Origin: Bradyrhizobium barranii subsp. apii
GTDB lineage: Bacteria > Pseudomonadota > Alphaproteobacteria > Rhizobiales > Xanthobacteraceae
Assembly: GCF_011516635.5 (NCBI RefSeq)
Contig: NZ_CP096255.1
Location: 3,966,501 to 4,030,500, forward strand
Direction of reading: 5' to 3'
Length of the DNA: 64,000 bases
The position numbers and the translations under genes were made by a program. Below, one piece after another: positions 32,809 through 41,564 of this stretch (its first letter is position 1; each line of letters starts with the position of its first letter). A model generated the notes under the pieces. The model ran no database searches and was not told the DNA's origin. It worked only from the letters and a program-made list of their open reading frames with translations.

Positions 32809-33609
32809 ATGCCGTCGGAACTTCGCTCGCCCCGTCTCGCCGTCCTGATCGATGCCGACAATGCCTCCGCGAAGATCGCGGATGGGCTGTTCGAGGAGAT
32901 TGCCAAGATCGGCGAGGCCAGCGTCCGCCGCATCTACGGCGACTTCTCCAATGCGCGATCGAGGGGCTGGGCCGACATCCTGTCCAAACACGCCATCATC
33001 CCGCAGCAGCAGTTCGCCTATACGACTGGAAAGAATGCCTCCGACATAACCCTGGTCATCGACGCCATGGACCTGCTTCACAGCGGCCGGTTCGACGGCT
33101 TCTGCCTGGTCTCGTCCGACAGCGACTTTACCCGTCTGGCCGCCCGCATCCGTGAGCAGGGCGTCGACGTGTTCGGGTTCGGCGAGCAGAAGACGCCGGA
33201 AAGCTTCAGGCAGGCCTGCCGAAGGTTCGTCTACACCGAGAACCTGCTCTCAGTCCCGGCGACCACCCAGGATTCCGCCTCAAGATCGACGTCGCTTCAG
33301 CCGCCCGATGCCGCCACGCCCATCATCAAGAAGGTCATCACCCAGATGGAGAGTGAGGACGGCTGGGTCGCGCTCGGCGAAGTCGGCCGGCAGCTCGCCA
33401 ATCTGGCCTCGGATTTCGATCCGAGAACGTTCGGTTTCCGCAAGCTGAGTGACCTCGTGCGGAAGACGAATTCGTTCGAGATCGATGAGCCAAAGGGCCG
33501 GTCGATGCGAATTCGGGTCAAGCCCGCTGCCGCAGCACCGCCGAGAAGGCGGAACCCGCGCAGGCCCGCAAGGGCGGGGGCGACGGGCAGTTCGGCGCCT
33601 AAGGCGTAA
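32809..33609 (+). CDS. NYN-domain RNase-like protein with C-terminal OST-HTH
   Basis: A 266-residue protein. The N-terminal NYN (PIN-like) domain, about residues 8-150, keeps the acidic catalytic residues in AVLIDADNAS, YGDFSN, DITLVIDAMDLL and SSDSDFTRLA, so it is likely an RNase. Residues 165-235 fit an OST-HTH/LOTUS RNA-binding module (DGWVALGEVGRQLANL, FGFRKLSDLVRKTNSFEI), and the end is basic (PPRRRNPRRPARAG). It has the site GAGGAAACGCC. The gene lies after tctA but with its own ribosome site and is probably unrelated in function. Confidence 0.88.
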   Translation: MPSELRSPRLAVLIDADNASAKIADGLFEEIAKIGEASVRRIYGDFSNARSRGWADILSKHAIIPQQQFAYTTGKNASDITLVIDAMDLLHSGRFDGFCLVSSDSDFTRLAARIREQGVDVFGFGEQKTPESFRQACRRFVYTENLLSVPATTQDSASRSTSLQPPDAATPIIKKVITQMESEDGWVALGEVGRQLANLASDFDPRTFGFRKLSDLVRKTNSFEIDEPKGRSMRIRVKPAAAAPPRRRNPRRPARAGATGSSAPKA

Positions 33610-33694
33610 GCAGGGCCTGCCGTTATATTTGCGCTTGCCCGCTATAGCGCAGGGCGTAACCATCGCTGGGCCGTAACGCCACGCGAGGGTCCCG

Positions 33695-35497
33695 ATGACC
33701 AGACTTACCCGCTTCGCCGTCGCACCGCTGCATTCGATGACCCGGCGTCTGGCCGATGTCGCCTCCGCGCGCGTCGCACCGGATCTCGTGGTCACGGGGG
33801 CCCGGGTGCTTTCGACTTATTCGGAGCGCATCCATCCCGGTCGGGAGGTCTGGATCACCGGTGGCCGCGTCGCAGCGGTGAAACCGGCCGGGGCGGCAAA
33901 GAAGGTCTGGGGCGGGGTGCCGCTTTACGACGCCGCCGGCGGCATCATCGCGCCGGGGCTGGTCGATCCGCACATCCACATCGAATCCTCGATGGTGACG
34001 GCCTGCGCCTATGCCGAGGCTGCGCTCCTCAACGGCACCACCACGATCTTCTGCGACAGCCACGAGATCGGCAACGTCATGGATGTCGCCGGTGTCGAGG
34101 CGATGCTGGAGGACGCGCGCGAGGCGCCGCTCTCGATCTTTTTGACGGTGCCGAGCACGGTGCCGGCCACGTCGGCGGAACTGGAGACCGCGGGCGGCGA
34201 CCTCACGCCGGACAAGATCGCGGGCCTGTTCGACCGCTGGCCCGAAGCGGTCGCCCTCGGCGAGAAGATGGATTTTGTGCCTGTCACGATGGGCGACGAG
34301 CGCAGTCATGCCATCCTTGCCGCTGCCTTGAAGCGGGGACGGCCAGTGTCAGGCCATGTCTATGGCCGTGAATTCGTCGCGGCCTATGCGGCGAGCGGCG
34401 TCACCGACACCCATGAGGCGATCGATCGCGACATCGCCGACGATCTGCTCGACGCCGGCGTCTGGGTGTTCCTGCGCGGCGGTCCGCCGACCACGCCCTG
34501 GCATTCGCTGCCGCAGGCGATCCGCACCATCACCGAACTTGGGGCGTCGCACAAACGTACGGCGGTGTGCACCGACGACCGTGATGCCGACGATCTTCTG
34601 CTGTTCGGTCTCGACTGGGTGGTGCGCGAGGCCGTAAAGGCCGGCATGTCGCCCGAACAGGCCTGGTCGATGGGCTCGCTGCATGGCGCCACACGCTTCG
34701 GCATGGAGGGCGATATCGGCGGGCTCGGCGGCGGCCGCCGCGCCGATCTCGTGCTGATGGACGATCAGCTCAGGCCGCAATGCACCTGGTATGGCGGCGA
34801 GCTGGTGGTCGAGCACGGCAAGATTACGCCGCGGCTCGATCAGGCGCTGTCGCAACGCTATTAATATCCGAAGGCGGCCTATGCGACGGTGAAGCTCCCG
34901 CAGAAGGTCAAGCTGACGCCGGAGCTGCCGGCCAAGGCCTGCACCGTCAACGCCATCAAAACCGCGCTGCCGGGCATTACCCTGATCCATGAGAAGGTCG
35001 CGATCGAGCCGGCCAAGGATTGGCCGTCGCTGTTTGAGCGCTACGGCCTGTGCTTCGTCACGGTGGTCGAGCGCCACGGCAAGTCGGCCGGCAATGTTGC
35101 CTACGGCCTGCTGAAGGATTTCGGCCTGAAGCGCGGGGCGGTCGCCTCCAGCGTTGGGCACGACAGCCATAACATCATCGTCGCCGGCACCAACGAGGGC
35201 GACATGCAGGCGGCGATCTCGGTCATCAAGGCGGAGCAGGGCGGCGTTTGTGTCGTCGCCGACGGCAAGGTGAGGGCGCTGGTTCCGCTGCCGATCGCAG
35301 GCCTGCTCTCCGACAAACGGGTCACCGAGGTCGCCGAAGCGGTCAAGGTACTGAAGAAGGAATGGGCCGAAGCCGGCTGCACCATCCCTTACATGGGCTT
35401 CAATTTGATTCCGCTATCGGTCATTCCGGAAATTCGCATCACCGACAAGGGCCTCGTGCTGGTGCCGCAGATGGAGCTCGCGCCGCTGTTCGAGTGA
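33695..35497 (+). pseudogene. ade: Adenine deaminase interrupted by an in-frame TAA
   Basis: The Ade enzyme (adenine to hypoxanthine and ammonia) is encoded in a single frame of 601 codons, but codon 390 (34862-34864) is TAA. The first part has the metal site GLVDPHIHIESSMV (HxH), FCDSHEIGNVMD and a complete amidohydrolase domain; the frame then resumes directly with YPKAAYATVKLPQKVKLTPE and the C-terminal domain through SVGHDSHNIIVAGTNEGDM to ELAPLFE, exactly as in intact homologues of about 600 residues. One base substitution or an error explains it. If real, only a truncated protein forms, since the following internal start (34889) lacks a good ribosome site. Confidence 0.8.
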
Positions 35498-35649
35498 GCG
35501 GCTTTCACGCCGATGTCGATCTAACCGTTTGAGACCGCCACGGTTTTTCCGCGGCTGCCGCATCGTGGAAAATAAAATCGATCTCGTTGAGATCGCATCT
35601 TGCACGCCCGATGATCGCGCTCGCTGACGCAACTCAAGCGAGGTCCGAT

Positions 35650-37440
35650 ATGGCGAAGATGCGAGCCGTCGATGCTGCCGTGCGAATTCTGGAAAAGGAA
35701 GGCATCTCGACTGCCTTCGGCGTTCCCGGGGCCGCGATCAATCCGCTGTACTCGGCGCTGAAGAAGCGCGGGTCGATCCGCCACATTCTCGCGCGCCATG
35801 TCGAGGGCGCCTCGCATATGGCCGAGGGCTATACGCGGGCGAAGGCCGGCAATATCGGCGTCTGCATCGGCACGTCGGGGCCGGCCGGCACCGACATGAT
35901 CACCGGGCTCTATTCGGCGATCGCCGATTCCATTCCGATCCTCTGCATCACCGGCCAGGCGCCGCGCGCACGGCTCTACAAGGAGGACTTCCAGGCCGTC
36001 GACATCGAGTCGATCGCAAAGCCCGTGACCAAATGGGCTGTGACCGTGCGCGAGCCGGCGCTGGTGCCGCGTGTGTTCAGCCAGGCCTTTCACATCATGC
36101 GCTCCGGCCGGCCGGGTCCGGTGCTGATCGACATGCCGCTCGACGTGCAACTCGCCGAGATCGAGTTCGACGACGAGACCTATGAGCCGCTGTCGGTCTA
36201 CAAGCCCACCGCGACGCGCAAGCAGGTCGAGAAGGCGCTGGAGATGCTCAATGCCGCCGAGCGGCCGCTGATCGTCGCCGGTGGCGGCATCATCAACGCC
36301 GACGCCTCGGACCTGCTGGTGGAATTCGCCGAGATCACCAACGTGCCGGTCGTGCCGACGCTGATGGCGTGGGGTGCGATCCCCGACGACCACGTGCTGA
36401 TGGCCGGCATGGTCGGCCTTCAGACCAGCCACCGCTATGGCAATGCGACGATGCTGGAATCCGACTTCGTGCTCGGCATCGGCAACCGCTGGGCCAACCG
36501 TCACACCGGCTCGGTCGAGACCTACACCAAGGGCCGCACCTTCGTGCATGTCGACATCGAGCCGACCCAGATCGGGCGCGTGTTCAATCCGGATCTCGGC
36601 ATCGTCTCGGACGCCAAGGCCGCGCTCGAGCTCTTCGTCACCGTCGCCAGGGAGTGGCGCCGGTCAGGCAGGTTGCGCGAGCGCCAGGCGTGGCCCGCGG
36701 CCTGCCGCGATCGCAAGAAGACGATGCTGCGCAAGAGCCATTTCGACAACGTCCCGATCAAGCCGCAGCGGGTCTATGAGGAGATGAACAAGGCCTTCGG
36801 CCGCGACACCACCTATGTCACCGTGATCGGCTTGTCGCAGATCGCCGGCGCGCAGTTCTTGGGCGTCTACAAGCCGCGCAACTGGATCAATGCCGGGCAA
36901 GCCGGCCCGCTCGGCTGGACGCTGCCTGCTGCGCTCGGAGTGCGTGCGGCATGCCCGGATCGCGAGATCGTCGCGCTATCAGGCGATTACGACTTCCAGT
37001 TCCTGATCGAGGAGCTCGCGGTCGGCGCGCAGTTCAATCTGCCCTACATCCACGTCGTCGTGAACAATTCCTATCTCGGCCTGATCCGCCAGGCCCAGCG
37101 CGGCTTCGACATGGATTACCACGTCCAGCTCTCCTTCGAGAACGTCAACGCACCGGAGCTCGGTGGCTACGGCGTCGACCATGTCGCGGTCGCCGAAGGC
37201 CTGGGCTGCAAGGCGATCCGCGTCACCGATCCCAAGGATACGCAGGCGGCGTTTGCGACCGCCCGTGAATTGATGGCGAAGCACCGCGTGCCCGTCGTGG
37301 TCGAGTTCATTCTCGAACGCGTCACCAACATCGCGATGGGCACGGAGATCGACAACATCGTCGAGTTCGAGGAGGTGCTGGACCTGCCGCTGGACGAGGT
37401 CGAGGCCAAGCGGCCCGGCGTGCTGCAGCCGGCGGAATAG
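35650..37440 (+). CDS. gcl: Glyoxylate carboligase
   Basis: A 596-residue thiamine-diphosphate enzyme that condenses two glyoxylates to tartronate semialdehyde and CO2. The start MAKMRAVDAAVRILEKEGI at 35650 (GAGGTCCGAT) is that of the family. In HVEGASHMAEG the residue V51 replaces the catalytic glutamate of other ThDP enzymes, the hallmark of Gcl. The cofactor motif SGDYDFQF with NNSYLG follows at about residues 440-475. It starts the gcl-hyi-glxR cluster (11-12 bp gaps), which converts glyoxylate to glycerate. Confidence 0.95.
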   Translation: MAKMRAVDAAVRILEKEGISTAFGVPGAAINPLYSALKKRGSIRHILARHVEGASHMAEGYTRAKAGNIGVCIGTSGPAGTDMITGLYSAIADSIPILCITGQAPRARLYKEDFQAVDIESIAKPVTKWAVTVREPALVPRVFSQAFHIMRSGRPGPVLIDMPLDVQLAEIEFDDETYEPLSVYKPTATRKQVEKALEMLNAAERPLIVAGGGIINADASDLLVEFAEITNVPVVPTLMAWGAIPDDHVLMAGMVGLQTSHRYGNATMLESDFVLGIGNRWANRHTGSVETYTKGRTFVHVDIEPTQIGRVFNPDLGIVSDAKAALELFVTVAREWRRSGRLRERQAWPAACRDRKKTMLRKSHFDNVPIKPQRVYEEMNKAFGRDTTYVTVIGLSQIAGAQFLGVYKPRNWINAGQAGPLGWTLPAALGVRAACPDREIVALSGDYDFQFLIEELAVGAQFNLPYIHVVVNNSYLGLIRQAQRGFDMDYHVQLSFENVNAPELGGYGVDHVAVAEGLGCKAIRVTDPKDTQAAFATARELMAKHRVPVVVEFILERVTNIAMGTEIDNIVEFEEVLDLPLDEVEAKRPGVLQPAE

Positions 37441-37451
37441 GGGAGAGCATC

Positions 37452-38237
37452 ATGCCGAAATTTGCCGCCAACCTCACCATGCTCTTCAACGAGATGCCGT
37501 TCATCGACCGTTTCGCCGCGGCGAAAGCGGCGGGCTTCTCCGGGGTCGAGTATCTCTTCCCGTATGATTTCGACAAGGCGTTGCTGCGCGAGCAGCTCGA
37601 GGCTCACGGGCTGACGCAGGTGCTGCACAATCTTCCGGCGGGCAACTGGGCAGCGGGTGAGCGTGGCATCGCGATCCTGCCCGATCGCGTCAGTGAATTT
37701 CGCGACGGCGTGTTCCGGGCCATCGACTACGCCAAGGCGCTCGATTGCGAGCAGCTCAATTGCCTCGTCGGCATCGCGCCTGCCGATGCCGACCCGCGCG
37801 AGCTCAACGAAACGCTGGTTGGCAACCTTCGCTTTGCTGCCTCGACGCTGGCGCGCGAGAACATCAAGCTCCTGGTCGAGCCGATCAACACGCTCGACAT
37901 TCCCGGCTTCTACCTCAACGGCACCGAGCAGGCGGTGCAGCTGATCTCCGAGGTGCGGTCGAACAATCTGTTCATCCAGTACGACATCTACCACATGCAG
38001 ATCATGGAGGGCGATCTCGCCCGGACCATGCAGGAATATCTTCCCCAGATCGCCCATATCCAGCTCGCCGACAATCCCGGTCGCCACGAGCCCGGCACCG
38101 GCGAGATCAACTACCCCTTCCTGTTCCGCCACCTCGACGCGATCGGCTATCGCGGCTGGATCGGCTGCGAATACAAGCCGCGCACCACGACGCTGGAAGG
38201 CCTGTCCTGGCACGCCGCGCAGACATTTGAGACCTGA
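37452..38237 (+). CDS. hyi: Hydroxypyruvate isomerase
   Basis: A 261-residue TIM-barrel enzyme interconverting hydroxypyruvate and tartronate semialdehyde. Typical segments are FAANLTMLFNEMPFIDRFAA, VLHNLPAGNWAAGERG, the metal and catalytic glutamates in LVEPINTLDIPGFYL (about 140-154) and GCEYKPRTTTLEGL (about 238-251), and YDIYHMQIMEGD. It is 11 bp after gcl with the site GGGGAGAGCATC. Confidence 0.94.
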   Translation: MPKFAANLTMLFNEMPFIDRFAAAKAAGFSGVEYLFPYDFDKALLREQLEAHGLTQVLHNLPAGNWAAGERGIAILPDRVSEFRDGVFRAIDYAKALDCEQLNCLVGIAPADADPRELNETLVGNLRFAASTLARENIKLLVEPINTLDIPGFYLNGTEQAVQLISEVRSNNLFIQYDIYHMQIMEGDLARTMQEYLPQIAHIQLADNPGRHEPGTGEINYPFLFRHLDAIGYRGWIGCEYKPRTTTLEGLSWHAAQTFET

Positions 38238-38249
38238 GGAAACGTAGAC

Positions 38250-39137
38250 ATGATCGATATCGGCTTCATCGGACTTGGCACCATGGGACGGCCGATGGCC
38301 GGCCACCTTCTGGCCGCAGGCCATCGCGTGCTCCTGCATGACGTCGCGCCGGTCGCGCCTGAGCTGATTTCCGCGGGCGGCATCGCCTGCAAGTCAGCCA
38401 AGGAGGTCGCGGAGGAGGCGGATGCGGTCATCATCATGGTGCCTGACACCCCGCATGTGGAGGCGGTGCTGTTCGGCAAGGACGGCGTCGCGAGCGGCAT
38501 CTCCAAGGGCAAGATCGTCGTCGACATGAGCTCGATCTCGCCGCTGGCGACCAAGGAGTTTGCGAAGAAGATCGAGGCGCAGGGGGCGGACTATCTCGAC
38601 GCGCCGGTGTCGGGCGGCGAGGTCGGGGCCAAGGCCGCGACCCTCACCATCATGGTCGGCGGCCCGGAGCGGGCCTTTGGCACGATGAAGCCGATCTTCG
38701 ACAAGATGGGCAAGAACGTCACGCATGTCGGCGCCAATGGCGATGGCCAGACGACGAAGGTCGCCAACCAGATCATCGTCGCGCTGACGATCGAGGCGGT
38801 GAGCGAAGCGCTGCTGTTCGCATCCAAGGCGGGGGCCAATCCGGCTCTCGTACGCAAGGCGCTGATGGGCGGTTTTGCATCGTCGCGGATACTCGAAGTG
38901 CATGGCGAGCGCATGGTGAAGCGCAATTTCGAGCCGGGTTTCCGCATCGAGCTGCACCAGAAGGACCTCAACCTCGCGCTCGAAGGTGCGCGCGCGCTCG
39001 GCCTGTCGCTGCCGAGCACAGCATTGGCGCAGCAATTGTTCTCGTCCTGCGCCGCGCATGGCGGCAAGGCCTGGGATCATTCCGCGATGGTGCGGGCACT
39101 GGAACTGATGGCGGGACACGAGATCGCCGCAGCGTAA
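38250..39137 (+). CDS. glxR: Tartronate semialdehyde reductase (2-hydroxy-3-oxopropionate reductase)
   Basis: A 295-residue beta-hydroxyacid dehydrogenase producing D-glycerate with NAD(P)H. The cofactor motif is GFIGLGTMGRPMAGHL (residues 4-19), the catalytic region is DAPVSGGEVGAKAATLTIMVGG with the substrate serine, and the catalytic lysine lies in GDGQTTKVANQIIVAL (about 165-180). It closes the gcl-hyi-glxR unit, 12 bp after hyi, with GAGGAAACGTAGAC upstream. Together the three genes let the cell grow on glyoxylate, from oxalate or purine breakdown. Confidence 0.94.
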   Translation: MIDIGFIGLGTMGRPMAGHLLAAGHRVLLHDVAPVAPELISAGGIACKSAKEVAEEADAVIIMVPDTPHVEAVLFGKDGVASGISKGKIVVDMSSISPLATKEFAKKIEAQGADYLDAPVSGGEVGAKAATLTIMVGGPERAFGTMKPIFDKMGKNVTHVGANGDGQTTKVANQIIVALTIEAVSEALLFASKAGANPALVRKALMGGFASSRILEVHGERMVKRNFEPGFRIELHQKDLNLALEGARALGLSLPSTALAQQLFSSCAAHGGKAWDHSAMVRALELMAGHEIAAA

Positions 39138-39155
39138 GTGTTACGCAGTAACACT
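39137..39155 (+). terminator. Inverted repeat after glxR
   Basis: AGTGTTAC-gca-GTAACACT, a perfect 8-bp stem starting at the last base of the glxR stop. The short loop and lack of a U-tract make it doubtful as a terminator; it could equally be an operator. Confidence 0.35.
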
Positions 39156-39249
39156 CTCCAGATTTGGCCTGTCTTTCGTCGTGCGGGAACCGGAACAATG
39201 GTCCGCCCCCGCGGTTGAAGGCGCAGAACAATCACTGGAGAGTGTGGAC

Positions 39250-39633
39250 ATGAAGACCCGTCTTGCGATTTCGCTGGCTGCCGTGTCGCTGCTGGCGTCG
39301 AGTGCAGCCTTTGCCCAGTCGACGACCGAACAGGGCGCCAGGGACGGCGCACGTGCGGGTGGCGACATCGGCGGACCGATCGGCGCGATGGTCGGCGGCA
39401 CCGTCGGTGCGGCCGTCGGTGCGGGCCTCGAAATTCCGAATGCCGTGCTCGGCGGAATCCCGCGCGACGATTCCGTCGTGATCCACGAGCGCGTCGTCGT
39501 CGGCGAGCCGCTGCCCCCGACCGTGGTGCTGCGCCCCGTGCCGAACTACACCGAGTATCGCTACGCGGTCGTGAACGATCGCCGCGTAATCGTCGAACCG
39601 CGCACGCGCCGCGTCGTCAAGATCATCGACTGA
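39250..39633 (+). CDS. Secreted DUF1236-like protein
   Basis: A 127-residue exported protein. The signal peptide covers residues 1-22 (cut after AFA). The mature part has a glycine-rich stretch typical of membrane-inserting or surface glycine-zipper sequence (about 34-62: GARAGGDIGGPIGAMVGGTV) and a C-terminal DUF1236 motif YRYAVVNDRRVIVEPRTRRV (about 100-122). DUF1236 proteins are common in rhizobia and of unknown role. The start at 39250 coincides with the signal peptide. Confidence 0.8.
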   Translation: MKTRLAISLAAVSLLASSAAFAQSTTEQGARDGARAGGDIGGPIGAMVGGTVGAAVGAGLEIPNAVLGGIPRDDSVVIHERVVVGEPLPPTVVLRPVPNYTEYRYAVVNDRRVIVEPRTRRVVKIID

Positions 39634-39693
39634 TCGGTCAGAGCGTGAAGGCTTTGAAGAGCCGGGCCTCGCGGAGCATCGCTCCGCGGGGCC

Positions 39694-40056
39694 CTAGTTC
39701 GTCACGGCCGAACTGGCGCGGAAGCGCGCCATGATCCAATCGGTGACGGCGGCGAGTGCAAAGCCGATGCAGGCGGTGCCGGCATCGACCAAAAAATCGT
39801 CCAGCCGTGCATGCCGTCCCGGTGCCCAGAACTGCATCAGCTCGAGCACGCCGATCAGGACCACCGCGAAGGCTGCGACGGCCCAGCGGCGATTCCGGTA
39901 GGCGAGGCCGAAGGCCAGTCCCACCAGGATGAAGGCGAGGGCGTGCTCGCCGTCCTGGCCGAGATCGGAATGGGGCCGCAGGCCGGGCGGGCCCAGGGTT
40001 GCGAAAGTGACGGCGGCCGCGAGCAGCCAGGCAAAAAAACGAATAAAAATGGGCAT
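39694..40056 (-). CDS. VanZ-like membrane protein
   Basis: A 120-residue protein with about four hydrophobic helices (residues 5-23, 36-52, 58-78, 88-110). It keeps the VanZ-type pattern: GQDGEHALAFILVGLAFGLA and IGVLELMQFWAPGRHARLDDFLVDAGTA. VanZ domains are associated with glycopeptide resistance and cell-envelope functions, but bacterial homologues mostly have no known role. No ribosome site is obvious. Confidence 0.75.
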   Translation of the reverse strand: MPIFIRFFAWLLAAAVTFATLGPPGLRPHSDLGQDGEHALAFILVGLAFGLAYRNRRWAVAAFAVVLIGVLELMQFWAPGRHARLDDFLVDAGTACIGFALAAVTDWIMARFRASSAVTN

Positions 40057-40133
40057 CCGGTGCCGATAGCACGGATTTGCAACGGCCTGTTACGGGGCAG
40101 GGATCAGATCGCCGTGTAGTTAATGACGAAACG

Positions 40134-40757
40134 TTAAAGTGGCTCGCGCACGCCGAGGCCGTGCATGAAGCGTTCCCGGATCTGAACGGGATCCCTGCGG
40201 GTAGTACCCACGCCCGGCTTGTCGTCGATGCGGACCGCGATCAGGCTCGGCTCGGAGGCGGACATGGCCTCGTCGACCAGCCGCTCGAAATCCTCCTCGT
40301 CCGCGGCCCAGACGCTGTTGGCAAGTCCCGAGCCTGTGGCTATGGCGACGATGTCGGCGACGCCAGCGGCCGGTGTCGGCTGCGCACCGGTGATCTGGTA
40401 GATGCCGTTGTCCATCACGATCATGATGAGGTTCTTCGGCTTCAACGCCGCAATCGTCGCGAGCGCGCCGAGTTGCATCAGCAGCGAGCCGTCGCCTTCG
40501 AGCGCGAAGACGCGGCGATCGGGCTGGGCCAGCGCGACGCCCAATGCAATCGGGAAAGCCAGCCCCATGCTGCCAAGCATGTAGAAATTCTGCGGGCGAT
40601 GGCCGGCGGCCCAGAGATCGAAATTGGTGTTGCCGATGCCGCCGATCACCGCTTCCTCGTGCTTGAGCCTGGCGATCAGGCGCGAGGTGACATCGAAGCG
40701 GTTCATGACCTTGGTGTTGCGGTTGTCCAAATCTGTGCTCATTCTGGCCGGCCTCAT
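40134..40757 (-). CDS. Thiamine-diphosphate decarboxylase, C-terminal (beta) subunit
   Basis: A 207-residue half-enzyme with the ThDP-binding domain: GSMGLAFPIALGVALAQ, the metal motif EGDGSLLMQLGALATI with NLIMIVMDNGIYQITG following at the expected distance, as in ComE (sulfopyruvate decarboxylase) or phosphonopyruvate decarboxylase. ATG 40757 overlaps the alpha stop by four bases (ATGA); an internal ATG at 40742 with GAGG upstream is an alternative. With the alpha subunit it would decarboxylate a 3-carbon 2-oxo acid. The exact substrate (sulfopyruvate, phosphonopyruvate or other) is not fixed by sequence. Confidence 0.82.
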   Translation of the reverse strand: MRPARMSTDLDNRNTKVMNRFDVTSRLIARLKHEEAVIGGIGNTNFDLWAAGHRPQNFYMLGSMGLAFPIALGVALAQPDRRVFALEGDGSLLMQLGALATIAALKPKNLIMIVMDNGIYQITGAQPTPAAGVADIVAIATGSGLANSVWAADEEDFERLVDEAMSASEPSLIAVRIDDKPGVGTTRRDPVQIRERFMHGLGVREPL

Positions 40758-41320
40758 TTGTCGAAAACCTTGCCGCCGGTGAGCAGCGGGTTGAGGATCA
40801 GCGCCACCGGCGCCTGCGTGGTGACGGCCTGCTTGATCGAGCGGTCGGCGATGAACTCGAGCTCGTCGAGCCGGGTGATGGTGTGGTGCTCCAGCGCGAG
40901 TGAGTCCAGCACCGGGCGCATGGTTCGGCAGACCAGCGATTGCCCGTAATTGAACTCGCCAAGCGTGCCGCGCTCGGAGACGAACATGATCAGCGGGATC
41001 TGGTAGGGCACCGCGAGCGAGGCCAGCACGTTGGCGAGCGTGGCGAAGCCGGAGGTCTGCATCAGCACCGCGCCGCGACGTCCGCCCATCCAGGCGCCGG
41101 AGACGATGCCGACGGCCTCTTCCTCGCGAGCGGTGGCAAAGGTGGTGAAGAAGGGGTCGGCGTGCAGGTTCTTGATCAGCGGCGTCAGCACGCGGTCGGG
41201 CACGTAAGGGATCAGGCTGATCTCGTTCCGCTTCAGGGTCTGCAGGACGATGCCGTGCCAGCTCCTGTCGCTGGCGCCTTGTGCCGCCTGGGGCGAGGTC
41301 TGCTGTTCCGCAAGCGCCAT
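40754..41320 (-). CDS. Thiamine-diphosphate decarboxylase, N-terminal (alpha) subunit
   Basis: A 188-residue subunit carrying the pyrophosphate-type N-terminal domain (WHGIVLQTLKRNEISLIPYV, then TAREEEAVGIVSGAWMGGRR with the conserved glutamate, and QTSGFATLANVLASL). The start at 41320 has the site AAGGGAGAACGTA; the open frame upstream is not coding-like. Split alpha and beta subunits are typical of ComDE-type sulfopyruvate decarboxylases. It is divergent from the 2-hydroxyacid dehydrogenase at 41565, with about 244 bp between. Confidence 0.82.
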   Translation of the reverse strand: MALAEQQTSPQAAQGASDRSWHGIVLQTLKRNEISLIPYVPDRVLTPLIKNLHADPFFTTFATAREEEAVGIVSGAWMGGRRGAVLMQTSGFATLANVLASLAVPYQIPLIMFVSERGTLGEFNYGQSLVCRTMRPVLDSLALEHHTITRLDELEFIADRSIKQAVTTQAPVALILNPLLTGGKVFDK

Positions 41321-41564
41321 TACGTTCTCCCTTGAGCCGCGCATGCTTCTTGGTTCTGGCCGTCGCGGCGGTCTGCCGAACTTGACGCGGCGGGCGGGAT
41401 TGTCAACATGTCCGGGCCAGCACCGTGATCTGCGCCAGACGGCCTGCCGTGGCCGGCACCGCCATGTCATAAGCGGCGATAATGCAAAAACGGGAGGAAC
41501 GCATGGACGGAGCGCGGGGTGCGCTGGCCTTGCGGGTCTCCTTGAGAGAGCCGGAAGGGTCCTG

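Noticed and set aside
34862..34864. Recoded stop (selenocysteine or pyrrolysine) in ade or livF
   Set aside because: TAA is not a recoding codon, and neither site shows a conserved active residue or recoding hairpin.
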